A DNA stretch of 62,938 bases from Tritrichomonas foetus (Eukaryota > Parabasalia > Tritrichomonadida > Tritrichomonadidae), in NCBI GenBank assembly GCA_001839685.1, contig MLAK01000623.1, forward strand, positions 26,503 through 89,440, written 5' to 3'. Below, one piece after another: positions 30,520-41,045 of this stretch. Position numbers and translations under genes: made by a program. Below the pieces are notes generated by a model. The model had not been told where the DNA came from, did not search any database, and was given only the letters and a program-made list of their open reading frames with translations. Each line of letters begins with the position of its first letter. Position 1 is the first letter of the stretch.

Positions 30520-31866
30520 ATGAACTTACGCGAAAACTCAGTAAAACTACAACAGGTCGAACTAAATGACTCGCCATCAGAAAATGGAAACTTCTTTCTC
30601 GATCTTGCTTCAATTACTACTTTTAAAACGCTTGGTATTATTTATATCGGTTTTTTATTAATTCACGCTTTTGCTGCCTTTATCGCTCCTCCAAATTCGA
30701 CAGAATCAACTCGATTTTATCCAATTCAATACGATCCAACTACGAAATTTGTGGAAGTCGATGTGACATTAGCCAAATTAAGCCCAAGGAATAGACTTGT
30801 CACTGTTCATAGCCAAGTTTCACGAAAGGAAGCAAACGGAGAAGAATCTGTCAAGCTCAGCATCTCCCTTTCTTCAAGCTTCAATAAAAATTATATAAAT
30901 ATGAAATACATCGAACCAGTTAATATCGAAGAAACCGTCACTTTTCGTGGGTCTGATAAACTTTCATCATCATTTTTAGTTTTTAACAAAACGGTTGACA
31001 ATTTTGATCTTGTCACAATTCGATTAAATATTGAAGCAGATTACCAAAATATTGATGGCTTTAATTTCAAATGGACATCATTGAATCCTAATGCAGGAAG
31101 ATTTATTGGCTTTGCAAAAATTTCCTCGGCGTTTTTCATAATTTACATTTTAGTATTTTTCATTCCTTTAATCAAATTTGAAATTGAACCTTTCACACAA
31201 AAATTTGTTTTATTCTTAATGATTTGTGCATTACTTTCATCCATTCCTGTGACACTATTCAATTTTGATAATATTTCTGCATTTTATGAATTTGCTTCAC
31301 TTTCAATTTTTGTCACAGTTCTCAGAATCTTTTCTGTCACGCAAATTCAAATTCCACAATCTCAATATTTGAAGCCAGATAAAAATAAAACCTTAATAAT
31401 TTCATTTGTACTTGGAATTTCAACATTAGTTGATGTTTTTGCTCGTTATTCCAGATATTTAATTCAAGATAAACCTATTGAATTCCAATTTTTCATTTCA
31501 AACATTGAGAAATTGAATATACTCTTTAATTTAATCATCTCGATTTGTTTATTAATTTATGGCGTTTTATCACATAATTCAAATTCACGAAGATCTTTCC
31601 TTTTCTCCTCCTTTTTGATTTTATTAGCCATTGTTGAATTGGCCACTGAAGTTCTCGCACCAATATTGAAGTTAAATGTCGTGAATATTTGGCCGCCAAT
31701 GATTTTCATCGCATTCAACACTGTTTCCGCAATATTTTTAGCGTTTCTGTTTCATCCGGCAGAAGACCTCCAGTACCAAGGTGTTGGAAGGGCTGACAAT
31801 GGAAATTCCTTACAGATTGAGGATGCCCAAGATCCTGGAAACTTGTTTGATGATGATGAAAATTAA
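30520..31866 (+). CDS. Seven-transmembrane GOST-like protein (TMEM181/Wntless type)
   Basis: 448 residues. A cytosolic N-terminus precedes one hydrophobic segment (LGIIYIGFLLIHAFAAFIAP, about 38-57). A predicted lumenal beta-rich domain (about 60-195) follows. Seven hydrophobic helices then run from about 200 to 420 (for example ISSAFFIIYILVFFIPLI), and the C-terminal tail is acidic. This order, one signal-anchor then a beta domain then 7TM, is that of GOST proteins such as TMEM181 and Wntless, which act in Golgi/endosomal trafficking. The assignment is topological; no diagnostic residue was recognised. It starts 97 bp from the divergent HSP70 gene. Confidence 0.45.
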   Translation: MNLRENSVKLQQVELNDSPSENGNFFLDLASITTFKTLGIIYIGFLLIHAFAAFIAPPNSTESTRFYPIQYDPTTKFVEVDVTLAKLSPRNRLVTVHSQVSRKEANGEESVKLSISLSSSFNKNYINMKYIEPVNIEETVTFRGSDKLSSSFLVFNKTVDNFDLVTIRLNIEADYQNIDGFNFKWTSLNPNAGRFIGFAKISSAFFIIYILVFFIPLIKFEIEPFTQKFVLFLMICALLSSIPVTLFNFDNISAFYEFASLSIFVTVLRIFSVTQIQIPQSQYLKPDKNKTLIISFVLGISTLVDVFARYSRYLIQDKPIEFQFFISNIEKLNILFNLIISICLLIYGVLSHNSNSRRSFLFSSFLILLAIVELATEVLAPILKLNVVNIWPPMIFIAFNTVSAIFLAFLFHPAEDLQYQGVGRADNGNSLQIEDAQDPGNLFDDDEN

Positions 31867-32450
31867 ATCTCAATATATTTTTACCCTTGGGCCTATACAT
31901 ATAATGCGTCTGGATCATAGAAATTTCCATGGATTTGCTAACATTTCCGGGAAGAATTCTTGTGGAGAATATTGATTTTATATTTATATTAAATATTTAT
32001 TACTATCATATTCTATTCATCTTTTAATTGATTAGCTGCGTTACTTTTTGGATTCGTTGATCAAATTGGTCGATCTCTATATAGTAAATTCCAATTCATA
32101 ATATATGATAATTCAAATTTAATCTCTTATTATAACTCATAAAAGAATGATATCTAAATCATAAATGGTCTCATGAGACTCTAAATTTGTTGACCAAATA
32201 TTCTCACAAAAATGAATTGATGTAAAATGAGCATTTAATGTTCAATTCCTAACCTGTTTTCCATCCATGGCATATTTCCAGTTTAGCTACAAGAATCGAT
32301 AGGAGAACGATAAAATATCTGTAATAAAAGATCATCACTTTGATCACTTCATCAAAAAATGTGATATGAAATGACAGCCAATATGGAATAAAGGTAAAAT
32401 TAACAGGCGAAAAAAATGTCATATAATCCATCATTAATTTGATATTTTAA
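31867..32450. other. Intergenic spacer, about 580 bp
   Basis: AT-rich spacer with no ORF of protein-like composition, RNA gene or element end that I can identify. Confidence 0.6.
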
Positions 32451-32876
32451 ATGGCAGACGAATTCCCATTCAAACCATACGATGAACAAGTTATTATTAT
32501 GAAGCAAACAATCGATTTAATTCCAGACGATGAAGAAAACGAAGATCTAAAAAAAATCAAAGAATTTATTGAAGAGAGTTTAAAAGCAGACGAGCCAAAG
32601 CAAGAGCAAACACCTTATTTAAATGACCAAAAAGAGATCAATCAAGACGAAAATCCGATTTCAAGTCATGAAACCCTCGCTCACGAAATACAAAGGCTAG
32701 ATAACCAAATACAAAGGCTGGATGCACGAAAAGAACTTAAGAAAAAGGAAATATTATCAGTTAAGCGAAAAATAGAAGAAGCAATCACCCAAAATAAGAA
32801 AGCCCAAACACATTTGTTGAAAAACTTAATTTTACTTAGAAACAAAATAAAAGCCCAAAAACAAGAATGCAAATAA
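32451..32876 (+). CDS. Small acidic coiled-coil protein, unknown
   Basis: 141 residues with a clear ATG. The first 70 are acidic and Pro/Glu-rich. Residues 75-140 form a predicted coiled coil (EIQRLDNQIQRLDARKELKK). I do not recognise the family. The coherent heptad pattern and the composition argue that the gene is real despite its size. The tRNA gene follows about 100 bp downstream on the other strand. Confidence 0.6.
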   Translation: MADEFPFKPYDEQVIIMKQTIDLIPDDEENEDLKKIKEFIEESLKADEPKQEQTPYLNDQKEINQDENPISSHETLAHEIQRLDNQIQRLDARKELKKKEILSVKRKIEEAITQNKKAQTHLLKNLILLRNKIKAQKQECK

Positions 32877-32966
32877 GACACAAATTGAAAGATCATATAA
32901 TGATCATCCATTATGTTTCCGATTTCCAAAATAATCATTGTTTTACTATTTTTAATTTTCCAAGAG

Positions 32967-32975
32967 AAAAAAAAA
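32967..32975 (-). terminator. RNA polymerase III T-run after tRNA-Gln
   Basis: Nine consecutive T on the reverse strand, four bases beyond the tRNA 3' end. This is the standard polymerase III termination signal. Confidence 0.85.
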
Positions 32976-32979
32976 GTCT

Positions 32980-33050
32980 TCTCTTGGGAGGAGTCGAACC
33001 TCCATCCCGGGATTCAAAGTCCCATATGATAACCGCTACACCACAAGAGA
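32980..33050 (-). tRNA. tRNA-Gln (anticodon UUG)
   Basis: A 71-nt cloverleaf on the reverse strand. The acceptor stem TCTCTTG pairs with CAAGAGA, and the D arm GGTGTAGCGGTTA carries the A box. The anticodon stem TGGGA/TCCCG has the loop CTTTGAA, giving anticodon TTG (reads CAA). The T arm with GGTTCGACTCC is the B box. No intron and no encoded CCA are present. A polymerase III T-run follows. CAA is the dominant Gln codon in the neighbouring genes, consistent with this tRNA's use. Confidence 0.97.
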
Positions 33051-33283
33051 TCTTCGAGGAACTCTTGTTTTGTTTAGATTCCTCCAAAAATAATCAAGAT
33101 GATTTCGCTATATTTTCAGATTCATAAATCTTTCAAGTGAATTGTATTTCTTTTTATTTTATTTTTACTTATATTCAAATTTGATAAAAATGCAAAATAT
33201 TTTATTTGAATGGAAAAAATAAATCATGCAATTCAAATTTAAATAGCTCGACAAACAATTGAAAATCGATTCGAAAATTTACT

Positions 33284-34392
33284 AAAGGTATACAAGCAGA
33301 AGCGGTTGGGGTCTGTAGCCAAATTGGGAGAATATAATTTAATGTTTAATATGAATAATTGATAATAAAGACATAAATCATATATTTTATTGGGCGAATT
33401 TAGAAATTATTTATAATAAGAGAAGATATTATAAAAATATTGATATGAAGAAATTCTGAAGATATAATATTTTTATTTCAAAAATTGAGAACAAATAATA
33501 AAAAAAATGTAAATAATAAAGGCTTTATTACTCTAATGCAATATAAATTATNAAAATTTTCGCTATTCATCAAATAAAAAANNANNANNANNNTNNNANT
33601 TNNAAAAAANTNAAAAAAGAGGGAATAATTCTAAATTTGGTAATGTAATTATTAATCATATAATCTAAAATTAGACTGTATTTAAAAAGTTTGTCATCAC
33701 AAAATACCAATGGAACAGTTTTTGGGAAGAAATCAAATACATGATATCAACATTAAAAAATTATGTTGATCAATAATATTTTTTTCGTGATAAATCCAAT
33801 AACATTGTTTTTCAAGACATATTCCCGGGGTTTGATGCGAGAATGGAATCTAAATCTCCAGTGCTTCAATTTCACCATTATTCAGAAATTGATGTGCTTT
33901 TCACAATTAATTCAATATTTTACATAAAAATTAAAAAGAAAAATAAAATATAACTTTATCTCGAAAACTACCAATTAAAAAATCTTTTCATGATGGTGAT
34001 AATAAACATTAAGAATATTTAAAGATAGTGTTCCAATTGAGAATGTGAAAGACCCCACAATTGGCAGCAAAAGGCATCGGAAGTTGTTCATTTTCTGAAA
34101 GTTTTTTAACTTTTTTGAGAAATCCTGAAGTCATATTTCATGCTTTTGATGATAATTCAAGCATATAAACCAATATGAACAAATCTGCAATGTGAGTTCG
34201 CAATTATCACTTCAGGATCAAATTTTATAATTTCCATCGATTCGCGAATAATTTGAAAATGACATAATAATAATAATGGGTAACACTTAAGAATTAGGTT
34301 TTCGAAATATAGTTATTTGATTTTGAGCAGATGCGCCAATAATAGTGTTTTTCGATTTTTTCGTACGTTAAGCTATCCGCTTGTATACCTTT
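33284..34392. mobile_element. Non-autonomous DNA transposon, 1.1 kb, with 8-bp target duplication
   Basis: Terminal inverted repeats AAAGGTATACAAGC (33284-33297) and GCTTGTATACCTTT (34379-34392) are perfect over 14 bp. Both are flanked by the direct repeat AATTTACT (33276-33283 and 34393-34400), a perfect 8-bp target-site duplication. The subterminal TTTCGTACGTTAAG is shared with the elements at 57.6-60 kb. The interior lacks a transposase ORF and holds a gap-like run of N at about 33552-33612. A short coding-like remnant near 34076-34170 (KGIGSCSFSESFLTFLRN) might be a decayed leucine-rich-repeat fragment. The superfamily is undetermined; 8-bp duplications occur in hAT, P, Merlin and some Mutator-like elements. 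Confidence 0.85.
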
Positions 34393-34579
34393 AATTTACT
34401 AGTTTTCATAAATCACTTTTTGAGGGTTGCATACACTCAAAAAGATGTGTTTGAATAAATTCAATTTTCAACGACCACTTTTTGAGTTGAAGTCTCTTTC
34501 AATTTTTGAAAATCACCACATAAAAATTGATCAATTGAGAATTTCGAATTAATCGAAGCTTTTTTTGTATTTGTTTTAA

Positions 34580-37500
34580 ATGGTTTCTGCAAATTCTTTT
34601 CAAAAATATAACCACGAATTCAACAAAATGAATGATAATGTTTCCTCAATATACCAAAACAAAAAGTCTCATCTCCGTCGTCAATTAGGGCTGAAATGGA
34701 ACTTCTATTTTTTTGGATGTGTATACAAAAGTGTCTCGAAGACCAAGATTTCCTCAAATTTTTTTTATTTCATTCTCGATTTAGTGGTTTCTTTATATAC
34801 AGTATACTACGCACTCGCCTCAATCATCATACCAGTAGAAAACACAGATCGATCCTATATTTTCCCTCACTCGTCATTGCTAACTGTAATTACACCGATT
34901 CTTATTTCTCGTGAAATCGCACTCGCAGCTTTAATGTTATTTTTCATTATTTTCATAGTATTATTCATCATCTGCTTTTTGCACCCAGACTTAATCGTTA
35001 GATTCCGAATATTATTTTATCCACAGATTCACTTAATATTTTACCCGCTTATCACAGGAACTTTTGGATTTGGTATATTTTATATTAATGTTAGTAGTAG
35101 ATCACAGACTGTTCTTGTATTTTCACTGATCAATTTGATATTATTTTTTCCCTATTCCTATATTCTTTCACTTTTATGTCTCATTGAAACCAATTCAATC
35201 ATTCGTCCCAATCCACTTTTGTCAGAATGGTTTTCAGGTGCTTCTATTTATTACCCATTGGTTACAGCAATCATTTCATTAATTTGTTATCATGTTGACA
35301 AATTTGACACTTATGGTCGACTTTTATTTCTAGGTATTCTTCTTGTTGTTAGTCTCGTGTCTGGTATATTAGTTTTTGCTTCTCAGCCAGTTATGATGCC
35401 AGTTATGAATGAATTGCTTAGTTCAAAATTTTTTGCAATTTGTTTGGGTTCTATTCTTTCATTAATTGCTGAAAAAACGAAGAATACGTTTAATTCATGG
35501 TATATTACAGTTCTATTGATTGTTTGTCCTTTTATTTTTTTGATTGTGCATATGATTGGTACAGTCATTCGAAAATCCTCTGAAAAAATGCTTCTTCAAA
35601 TTGGTGATTCCGAATCACTTTCGATTGATTCTCTGGAAACAACATTTCAATCAATTATTCAAGAAAGGAAAATCCGAAACATCATAAAAGTTGGTTTACT
35701 TTCAGGTAATGATATTATTCATGATGAAACTTTTGTTCGATTCTGTCTTGAACGTTACCCAGCAAGTGAATGGCTCTTACAATACACTGTTTTTCTATAT
35801 GCTGCTGTTTGGGGATGCGATTCAGATACCTACAAGTTTTTACTGCATTTATGTAGTGTCGATTTATTTTCAAAAAATACAGAAATGATTCTCTTTGAAA
35901 CATCATATTGTTACATGCAAGCAAGTCAAATTATATCACCAATGATTTCACGTGATTTAGAAGAGTATCGTTCAATATTCCTTCAAGTTTGTCGAGCACA
36001 TAAAAAATTCTGGCTCGCAAGTGTTGAAGATGATGCAACTGATCCATTTAAAAATGGACTGTTGAGTAAATTCAATGCAATGCAAGCTTACTTGAAGAAA
36101 TTATGTAAATATTATCATTTTTGTCCATCTGTTTATTATGAACGTGCTATTTTTGAAGCAGATTTTAAACATAAATATGATGATGCTGCTAAATTTTTCC
36201 ACTATGGCGTAGAGTTATCCAGAAATCCAAAAAAATACATTTCTGCGAAAATTTTTGAACCATTTTCTTCATTTTTCCCATCAATTCAAAAACAAAATAT
36301 CAAAACGAATTTTATTGATTCTGGTGAAGGTTACTCCTTTATTTCTGTTCGAGATCAAAACGATCGAGCAAAATTCTATTCAACACAATTAATTACATAT
36401 GATTCTTATATTAAAAGACTGTGCAAACCATTTTTCATCACACGAAATCAAATGCAAACGGAATATCCATTCTTCAATTCAAGAATTAGGTTTTTGAGAG
36501 GTGTTCTAGCTTTTGTTATTGTTTCGTTTGTCATTTGTTCAATTTGTCATAACATTTGCAATGGCATTTTTATTGATGGCTTAGAAGTTTATAATTCAAT
36601 TTTGGAGCAAATAAATGAAACAATAAACGTTAGAAAAGAATTAGCTAACTTTGAATTTAACCTGATGTTGCTTGTTGATATTAAGAATCGAACATATGAA
36701 AGTTCAACAGTACTTGGTTATAACAAGCAACTAATTAGTGAAGAAAATTGGTCAAGTTTCTATGACTATGCACTAAGACATATAGATGGAACTAAAAAAC
36801 GAATAATGAAATTTAGATATATTTATGACAACTTTAACTCAACATTCCCAGGTGATTTAGTTGCATGCTCAAATTTCACAATACTTTTAGCTGATGTTCA
36901 TATTTTTTATGACGTATTTAAACAAACGAATACATCTATTTCCGCAATGTTTGAACAAATGGGCGAAGTATTAGGTAGAAAAATACCTGAAATTGTTGAT
37001 TTAATTGACAAAATTTATGTGCTAATGATTGATTATTTAAATGATTATGTGAATACTATCTTTTCTCGTAACATTGGTGTCATAATTGGTACTATTGCAT
37101 TAGAATTTCTAACACCAATTATTGCGATATGGGTTATTTCAATGTCTGTTAATTTTATATTCAACAAAATCTCTCTAATCATTCGTACTATTCAACCACC
37201 TGTTCTAAAATACATTTCAAATATGTTTTCGAAATTAATATCAACTGAAGAACATCAAGATACAGAAAAAAATTCATTCAAAATTCCTAATACAGCATTT
37301 GCATTATTTCCTACTTTTTATGTGTATTTAATTTTCCCAATTTTCAGTTTGCTTTTCATTCTACTTAGAGATAAATCTGTATTTTATAAAAAGGACTTAG
37401 CAAAAATAATGTCATTTTCAGAACCTTCCAAATTTGTTTTTTATTCACAAGCATGGCTTGAATTCCAATTGAATTACTTAAATCAATTTTCGTTTGGAAT

Positions 37501-38770
37501 GAATGCTACATCAATGAAACAAATTTTTGGTTCAGAAATTTTATGTATTAACAAAGCATTTACTAATATCAGTGAAGATTTTCAGGTCAATTGTCCATTT
37601 TTCCAATATGAGCGTTATATTTTCACACTTATTTCTTTATTTATTTTCCTAACATCGGTTTCATTTCTTTTATATTTCATTTATCTGCTATTTACGATTG
37701 AAAGCATTGCACGTTTAGGAAAATATGTTTTATATTTCCTTCCATCTTTAGCTGTGAATTCCAATCCTGTTTTTCAAGCTTTGATTAAAGGATATCATTT
37801 GTCTTTACGCGATGTGAATGTTTTTGCAAATGAGCTAAAAGCGGTGCCAACGTTTAAAGGCGCATTTTGTACATTCTTTTATAATGAAGAACAAGAAATT
37901 GTGGAAATATTCGGCGATCGAGAAATGTTTATGGATATAAAACCGAAAAACATTCAACAAATTGCTGAATATATAGAACAAAATGGTTCAAATAAAATCG
38001 AAGAAATTAAAGAATTCTTCGAAACTAAAGGATCAATGCTTCGAACAACAATTAAAAATGATCTAGATATTTCCTTAAGTTTTGTTCAAACTGATCAACT
38101 TTTCATTAAAACGGAAATATCAAATGAAGAAATCATTAACAAAGAAAAACTAATTCGATATTTAAGTGAAACTGTTGAAAACTTTTATCCAAAGAAAAGA
38201 CCACCAATTATTCGAGGTATAATTTTTGGTATTACGAATCTTAACGAATATGAACAAAAACAGTTAATTGAAATTTCAATGCAGCAGTCTGATTTCTTTC
38301 TTTTTGACACAAGAAATGTTTCAATATTCGGAGTCTGCGATATCAAATTTCCTAATTCGACTCAAATTATCCTTAATTACCTGAAGAATATTCCCAAGAA
38401 TGCCATAGCGGCAGTTTCGGTTGGTGGCCCAATGACATTTTTCGATATGCCAAGAGGTCAGTTCACAAAAAGTCGATGTGTATCAGATTGCTATGATAAT
38501 GTTTATTTATTGACAACTTTGACCAAAAAAGGAACAATTTCGATAACAAAAGAATTTTTATTAGAAAATCATAATAATTTAGATGATTTTGAAATAAACT
38601 CTTTATCGCTTTCGAGTAGTGAAGTCATTGAGTATGCCCAATTAAAGGTCCAAAAAATATCTGATATGGTAACTATCAATATCACCGATAATTTGCCTAC
38701 TGAAACGGAAGTACCCCAATCTGGCTCACCAAATGTGGCTAATATGTCTATTTCACCTAACATTCTATAG
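34580..38770 (+). CDS. Large polytopic membrane protein with degenerate class III cyclase-homology domain
   Basis: 1396 residues. The N-terminal block has about eight hydrophobic helices (roughly 60-340). A helical cytosolic region follows (340-630, for example YPASEWLLQYTVFLYAAVWG). More membrane segments lie near 640, 840, 915 and 1035. The C-terminal domain (about 1190-1330) resembles trichomonad cyclase proteins: IIRGIIFGITNLNEYE, then NAIAAVSVGGPMTF and DCYDNVYLLTTLTKKGTISI, corresponding to the GDTVNxASR-like end of nucleotidyl cyclases. The metal-binding aspartates of active cyclases are not seen (FGITNL in place of FADIVGFT). It is probably a non-catalytic member of this expanded surface/sensor family. 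Clear ATG start. Confidence 0.65.
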   Translation: MVSANSFQKYNHEFNKMNDNVSSIYQNKKSHLRRQLGLKWNFYFFGCVYKSVSKTKISSNFFYFILDLVVSLYTVYYALASIIIPVENTDRSYIFPHSSLLTVITPILISREIALAALMLFFIIFIVLFIICFLHPDLIVRFRILFYPQIHLIFYPLITGTFGFGIFYINVSSRSQTVLVFSLINLILFFPYSYILSLLCLIETNSIIRPNPLLSEWFSGASIYYPLVTAIISLICYHVDKFDTYGRLLFLGILLVVSLVSGILVFASQPVMMPVMNELLSSKFFAICLGSILSLIAEKTKNTFNSWYITVLLIVCPFIFLIVHMIGTVIRKSSEKMLLQIGDSESLSIDSLETTFQSIIQERKIRNIIKVGLLSGNDIIHDETFVRFCLERYPASEWLLQYTVFLYAAVWGCDSDTYKFLLHLCSVDLFSKNTEMILFETSYCYMQASQIISPMISRDLEEYRSIFLQVCRAHKKFWLASVEDDATDPFKNGLLSKFNAMQAYLKKLCKYYHFCPSVYYERAIFEADFKHKYDDAAKFFHYGVELSRNPKKYISAKIFEPFSSFFPSIQKQNIKTNFIDSGEGYSFISVRDQNDRAKFYSTQLITYDSYIKRLCKPFFITRNQMQTEYPFFNSRIRFLRGVLAFVIVSFVICSICHNICNGIFIDGLEVYNSILEQINETINVRKELANFEFNLMLLVDIKNRTYESSTVLGYNKQLISEENWSSFYDYALRHIDGTKKRIMKFRYIYDNFNSTFPGDLVACSNFTILLADVHIFYDVFKQTNTSISAMFEQMGEVLGRKIPEIVDLIDKIYVLMIDYLNDYVNTIFSRNIGVIIGTIALEFLTPIIAIWVISMSVNFIFNKISLIIRTIQPPVLKYISNMFSKLISTEEHQDTEKNSFKIPNTAFALFPTFYVYLIFPIFSLLFILLRDKSVFYKKDLAKIMSFSEPSKFVFYSQAWLEFQLNYLNQFSFGMNATSMKQIFGSEILCINKAFTNISEDFQVNCPFFQYERYIFTLISLFIFLTSVSFLLYFIYLLFTIESIARLGKYVLYFLPSLAVNSNPVFQALIKGYHLSLRDVNVFANELKAVPTFKGAFCTFFYNEEQEIVEIFGDREMFMDIKPKNIQQIAEYIEQNGSNKIEEIKEFFETKGSMLRTTIKNDLDISLSFVQTDQLFIKTEISNEEIINKEKLIRYLSETVENFYPKKRPPIIRGIIFGITNLNEYEQKQLIEISMQQSDFFLFDTRNVSIFGVCDIKFPNSTQIILNYLKNIPKNAIAAVSVGGPMTFFDMPRGQFTKSRCVSDCYDNVYLLTTLTKKGTISITKEFLLENHNNLDDFEINSLSLSSSEVIEYAQLKVQKISDMVTINITDNLPTETEVPQSGSPNVANMSISPNIL

Positions 38771-40097
38771 TATTTTTTTATTTTTTTGTATTTATTTTTA
38801 AACATGATTTGCGGAAATTTCTTTTTACTTTTTTTAACGATATGTTCGGATATAACTTCTTAAATATCGAGTCTTTGGCCGATCTTGATGTCAAAATGAG
38901 TTTTCTTCAATATCGATGATTGACAGTTTGGAAACGATGAAAATATTTTTTGTTCTTACTTGGCGATTTTTTTGTGAAAAAAATAGGTGAGATGTATTCA
39001 GATCTAACATGTGATCACATACTTAGGAGTTGTTGGGAATAACGGTGACGAATGAAATGAGTAAATAACATCACCCAATTGTTTTTTTATATTGACAAGA
39101 ATGTTTCATTGATATATATATTTTAGATTGATGGAATTTATTTTCGAAAAACTTTAGAGAATGAGAAGATATTCATTAATTAAAATTTGTGAAGTAACGC
39201 TGAAGAATTTTTTTTCATATGAGAGTTTAGTGTGAATATTTACAGAACCTTTTCCAAATAATGAATCGAAACAAATGATGCTGTAATGGCATAAGTAACC
39301 TTTCGCCCAAAAAAATGTCACTTTTGTCATACTCAAGATTGATAGAATTTTTTTTTGAATGAAATTTTACATTCAAATTTACATTCTTCAACAGTATTTT
39401 TTTTACAGATTAATGTATTAATTATATGTATTTAGAGAGTTGGTGATGTTTTACGAAAAAGGAAAAAAAAATACCCGATTCTTTGAATCTGGTGAACTTC
39501 TCAGAAAAATGATATCTGCTAATACCTTGAAATACTATCTCTATTTTCGGGTAGATTTTGCTAATATAATTATAACACTGATAATTATAATTAAAATATT
39601 TGTTAATAAATCCTATTATTTTTTAGAGAGAGGTATAATTCGAGAAATGAGAGTAAATAAATATTTGTGGAAGTTTCTTCGTTCTTGAAGTTCGATATGT
39701 TCTTTTAACCTCCCCACTCTATTACAAGATCGAACAGCAATATTAGAAAATTGATTATTCGGTTAACGAGGCTTTATCAAACTATTTGAAAGGTTTATGA
39801 AAGTGTAAGAATTTTTACAATAGATTATTAAAAAAAAGTTATTTATCTTTCATCTTTCATATGAAAAATATTCACTACTTTATTTATCAAATTTTCAGAG
39901 ACACGAGTTCATGTAAAAACTTTTTGAGAATTTTTTTAACTTTTTCGTTGGATTAATGATCCAATAGATTTTCAGAAAGGAATCAGATGTGAATTGAATA
40001 TTCGGTTAGTAAATTCAAAAGAAATTAAAAGAAAGTAGTGAATTTCTCAGTTTAAATTCAAGAAGCCATATAACAAAAAGAGAACACTTCACTAGAT
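38771..40097. other. Intergenic region, 1.3 kb, no gene seen
   Basis: AT-rich with several poly-T and poly-A runs. Short ORFs here (for example 82 codons at 39440) have random-looking composition and are not called. AACTTTTT-like motifs near 39917-39944 lie upstream of the protease gene, which could be its distal control region. Confidence 0.6.
40089..40094 (+). promoter_or_regulatory. Initiator-like TCACTA before the cysteine protease
   Basis: TCACTA sits three bases before the ATG at 40098. It fits the trichomonad initiator form TCA-pyrimidine-T/A and would give a leader of under ten bases, typical for these organisms. Confidence 0.5.
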
Positions 40098-41045
40098 ATG
40101 TTTGCAGTTCTTGCTTCCCTCGCATCCTGCGCTTATTATCTTCAACACGAAGAAAAATCCTTCCTCTCATGGATGAGATCAACAAACCAATTCTACACAG
40201 GTGATGAATACCAAACACGTTTCGGTATCTTCATGGCCAATGCCCGCCTTGTCAAGGAACACAACGCCGCTAAAGGAAAATTCACAACAGGACTTAACAA
40301 GTTCGCTGCTATGACCCCATCTGAATACAAAGCTCTCCTTGGTTTCCGTATGGACCTTGCCCAACGTAAGGCCGTCAAATCCACAAAGAAGGCTAGCGTT
40401 GAATCCCTCGACTGGCGTGAAAAGGGCGTTGTTAACCCAATCAAAGATCAAGCTCAATGTGGTTCCTGCTGGGCATTCTCAGCTATCCAAGCTGCCGAAT
40501 CCGTTAACTGCATCAAATCCGGAAAGCTCGAACGTTACTCTGAACAAAACCTTGTTGATTGCGTTACAGCTTGCTATGGCTGCAATGGTGGTCTTATGGA
40601 TGCTTCATACGAATACATCATCGATAGCCAAAACGGACACTTGAACCTCGAAGCCGACTATCCATACACAGCCGTCGACGGAACATGCAAGTACGCCCAA
40701 TACACACCAGTTGCTTCAATCACAAAGTATGTCAACGTTAACCAAAATGATGAAGACGATCTTGCTGCCAAGGTCGAAACATACGGCCCAGTCGCTGTTG
40801 CCATCGATGCTTCAAACTGGTCATTCCAACTCTACACAGGTGGTATTTATGATGAACCATCATGCTCTCCCTACTCCCTCGACCACGGTGTTGGCTGCGT
40901 CGGTTTCGGTGCTGAAGGTTCAACCAAATACTGGATCGTCCGTAACTCATGGGGCACATCATGGGGTGAAGCCGGTTACATCCGTATGATCTGGCAAGAC
41001 AACCAATGCGGTATCGCTTCAATGGCCTGCGTCCCAGTTGCCTAA
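40098..41045 (+). CDS. Cathepsin L-like cysteine protease (family C1A)
   Basis: 315 residues: a short signal sequence (MFAVLASLASCAYY), a propeptide with the ERFNIN-type pattern (YQTRFGIFMANARLVKEHNA) and a mature papain-fold enzyme starting near VESLDWREKG. The oxyanion Gln is 118, the catalytic Cys is 124 in QCGSCWAF, His is 263 in LDHGVGCVGF and Asn is 283 in VRNSWG. The GCNGG motif is at 161-165. It is a lysosomal or secreted endopeptidase, a major trichomonad protease class. Codon use (AAG, CTC, ATC, GCC, TTC) is much more C/G-ending than the neighbouring genes, a sign of very high expression; this also creates long shadow ORFs on both strands. All catalytic residues are intact. Confidence 0.97.
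   Translation: MFAVLASLASCAYYLQHEEKSFLSWMRSTNQFYTGDEYQTRFGIFMANARLVKEHNAAKGKFTTGLNKFAAMTPSEYKALLGFRMDLAQRKAVKSTKKASVESLDWREKGVVNPIKDQAQCGSCWAFSAIQAAESVNCIKSGKLERYSEQNLVDCVTACYGCNGGLMDASYEYIIDSQNGHLNLEADYPYTAVDGTCKYAQYTPVASITKYVNVNQNDEDDLAAKVETYGPVAVAIDASNWSFQLYTGGIYDEPSCSPYSLDHGVGCVGFGAEGSTKYWIVRNSWGTSWGEAGYIRMIWQDNQCGIASMACVPVA

Noticed and set aside
33284..34392. Polinton/Maverick end, because the related elements start with AG and end with CT
   Set aside because: Mavericks have 6-bp duplications and are 15-20 kb; here the elements are about 1.1 kb with 8-bp duplications and carry no polymerase or integrase.
34416..34444. Hairpin CTTTTTGAG/CTCAAAAAG just right of the transposon at 33284
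   Set aside because: A 9-bp stem in AT-rich DNA with an 11-base loop is unremarkable, and it lies outside the element's duplication.
39440..39688. 82-codon forward ORF
   Set aside because: Random-looking Phe/Lys/Ile composition in an AT-rich spacer, no motif and no support.
40179..41022. Several long antisense and alternate-frame ORFs over the cysteine protease
   Set aside because: They mirror the strong codon bias of the protease; none has protein-like composition or a start context of its own.
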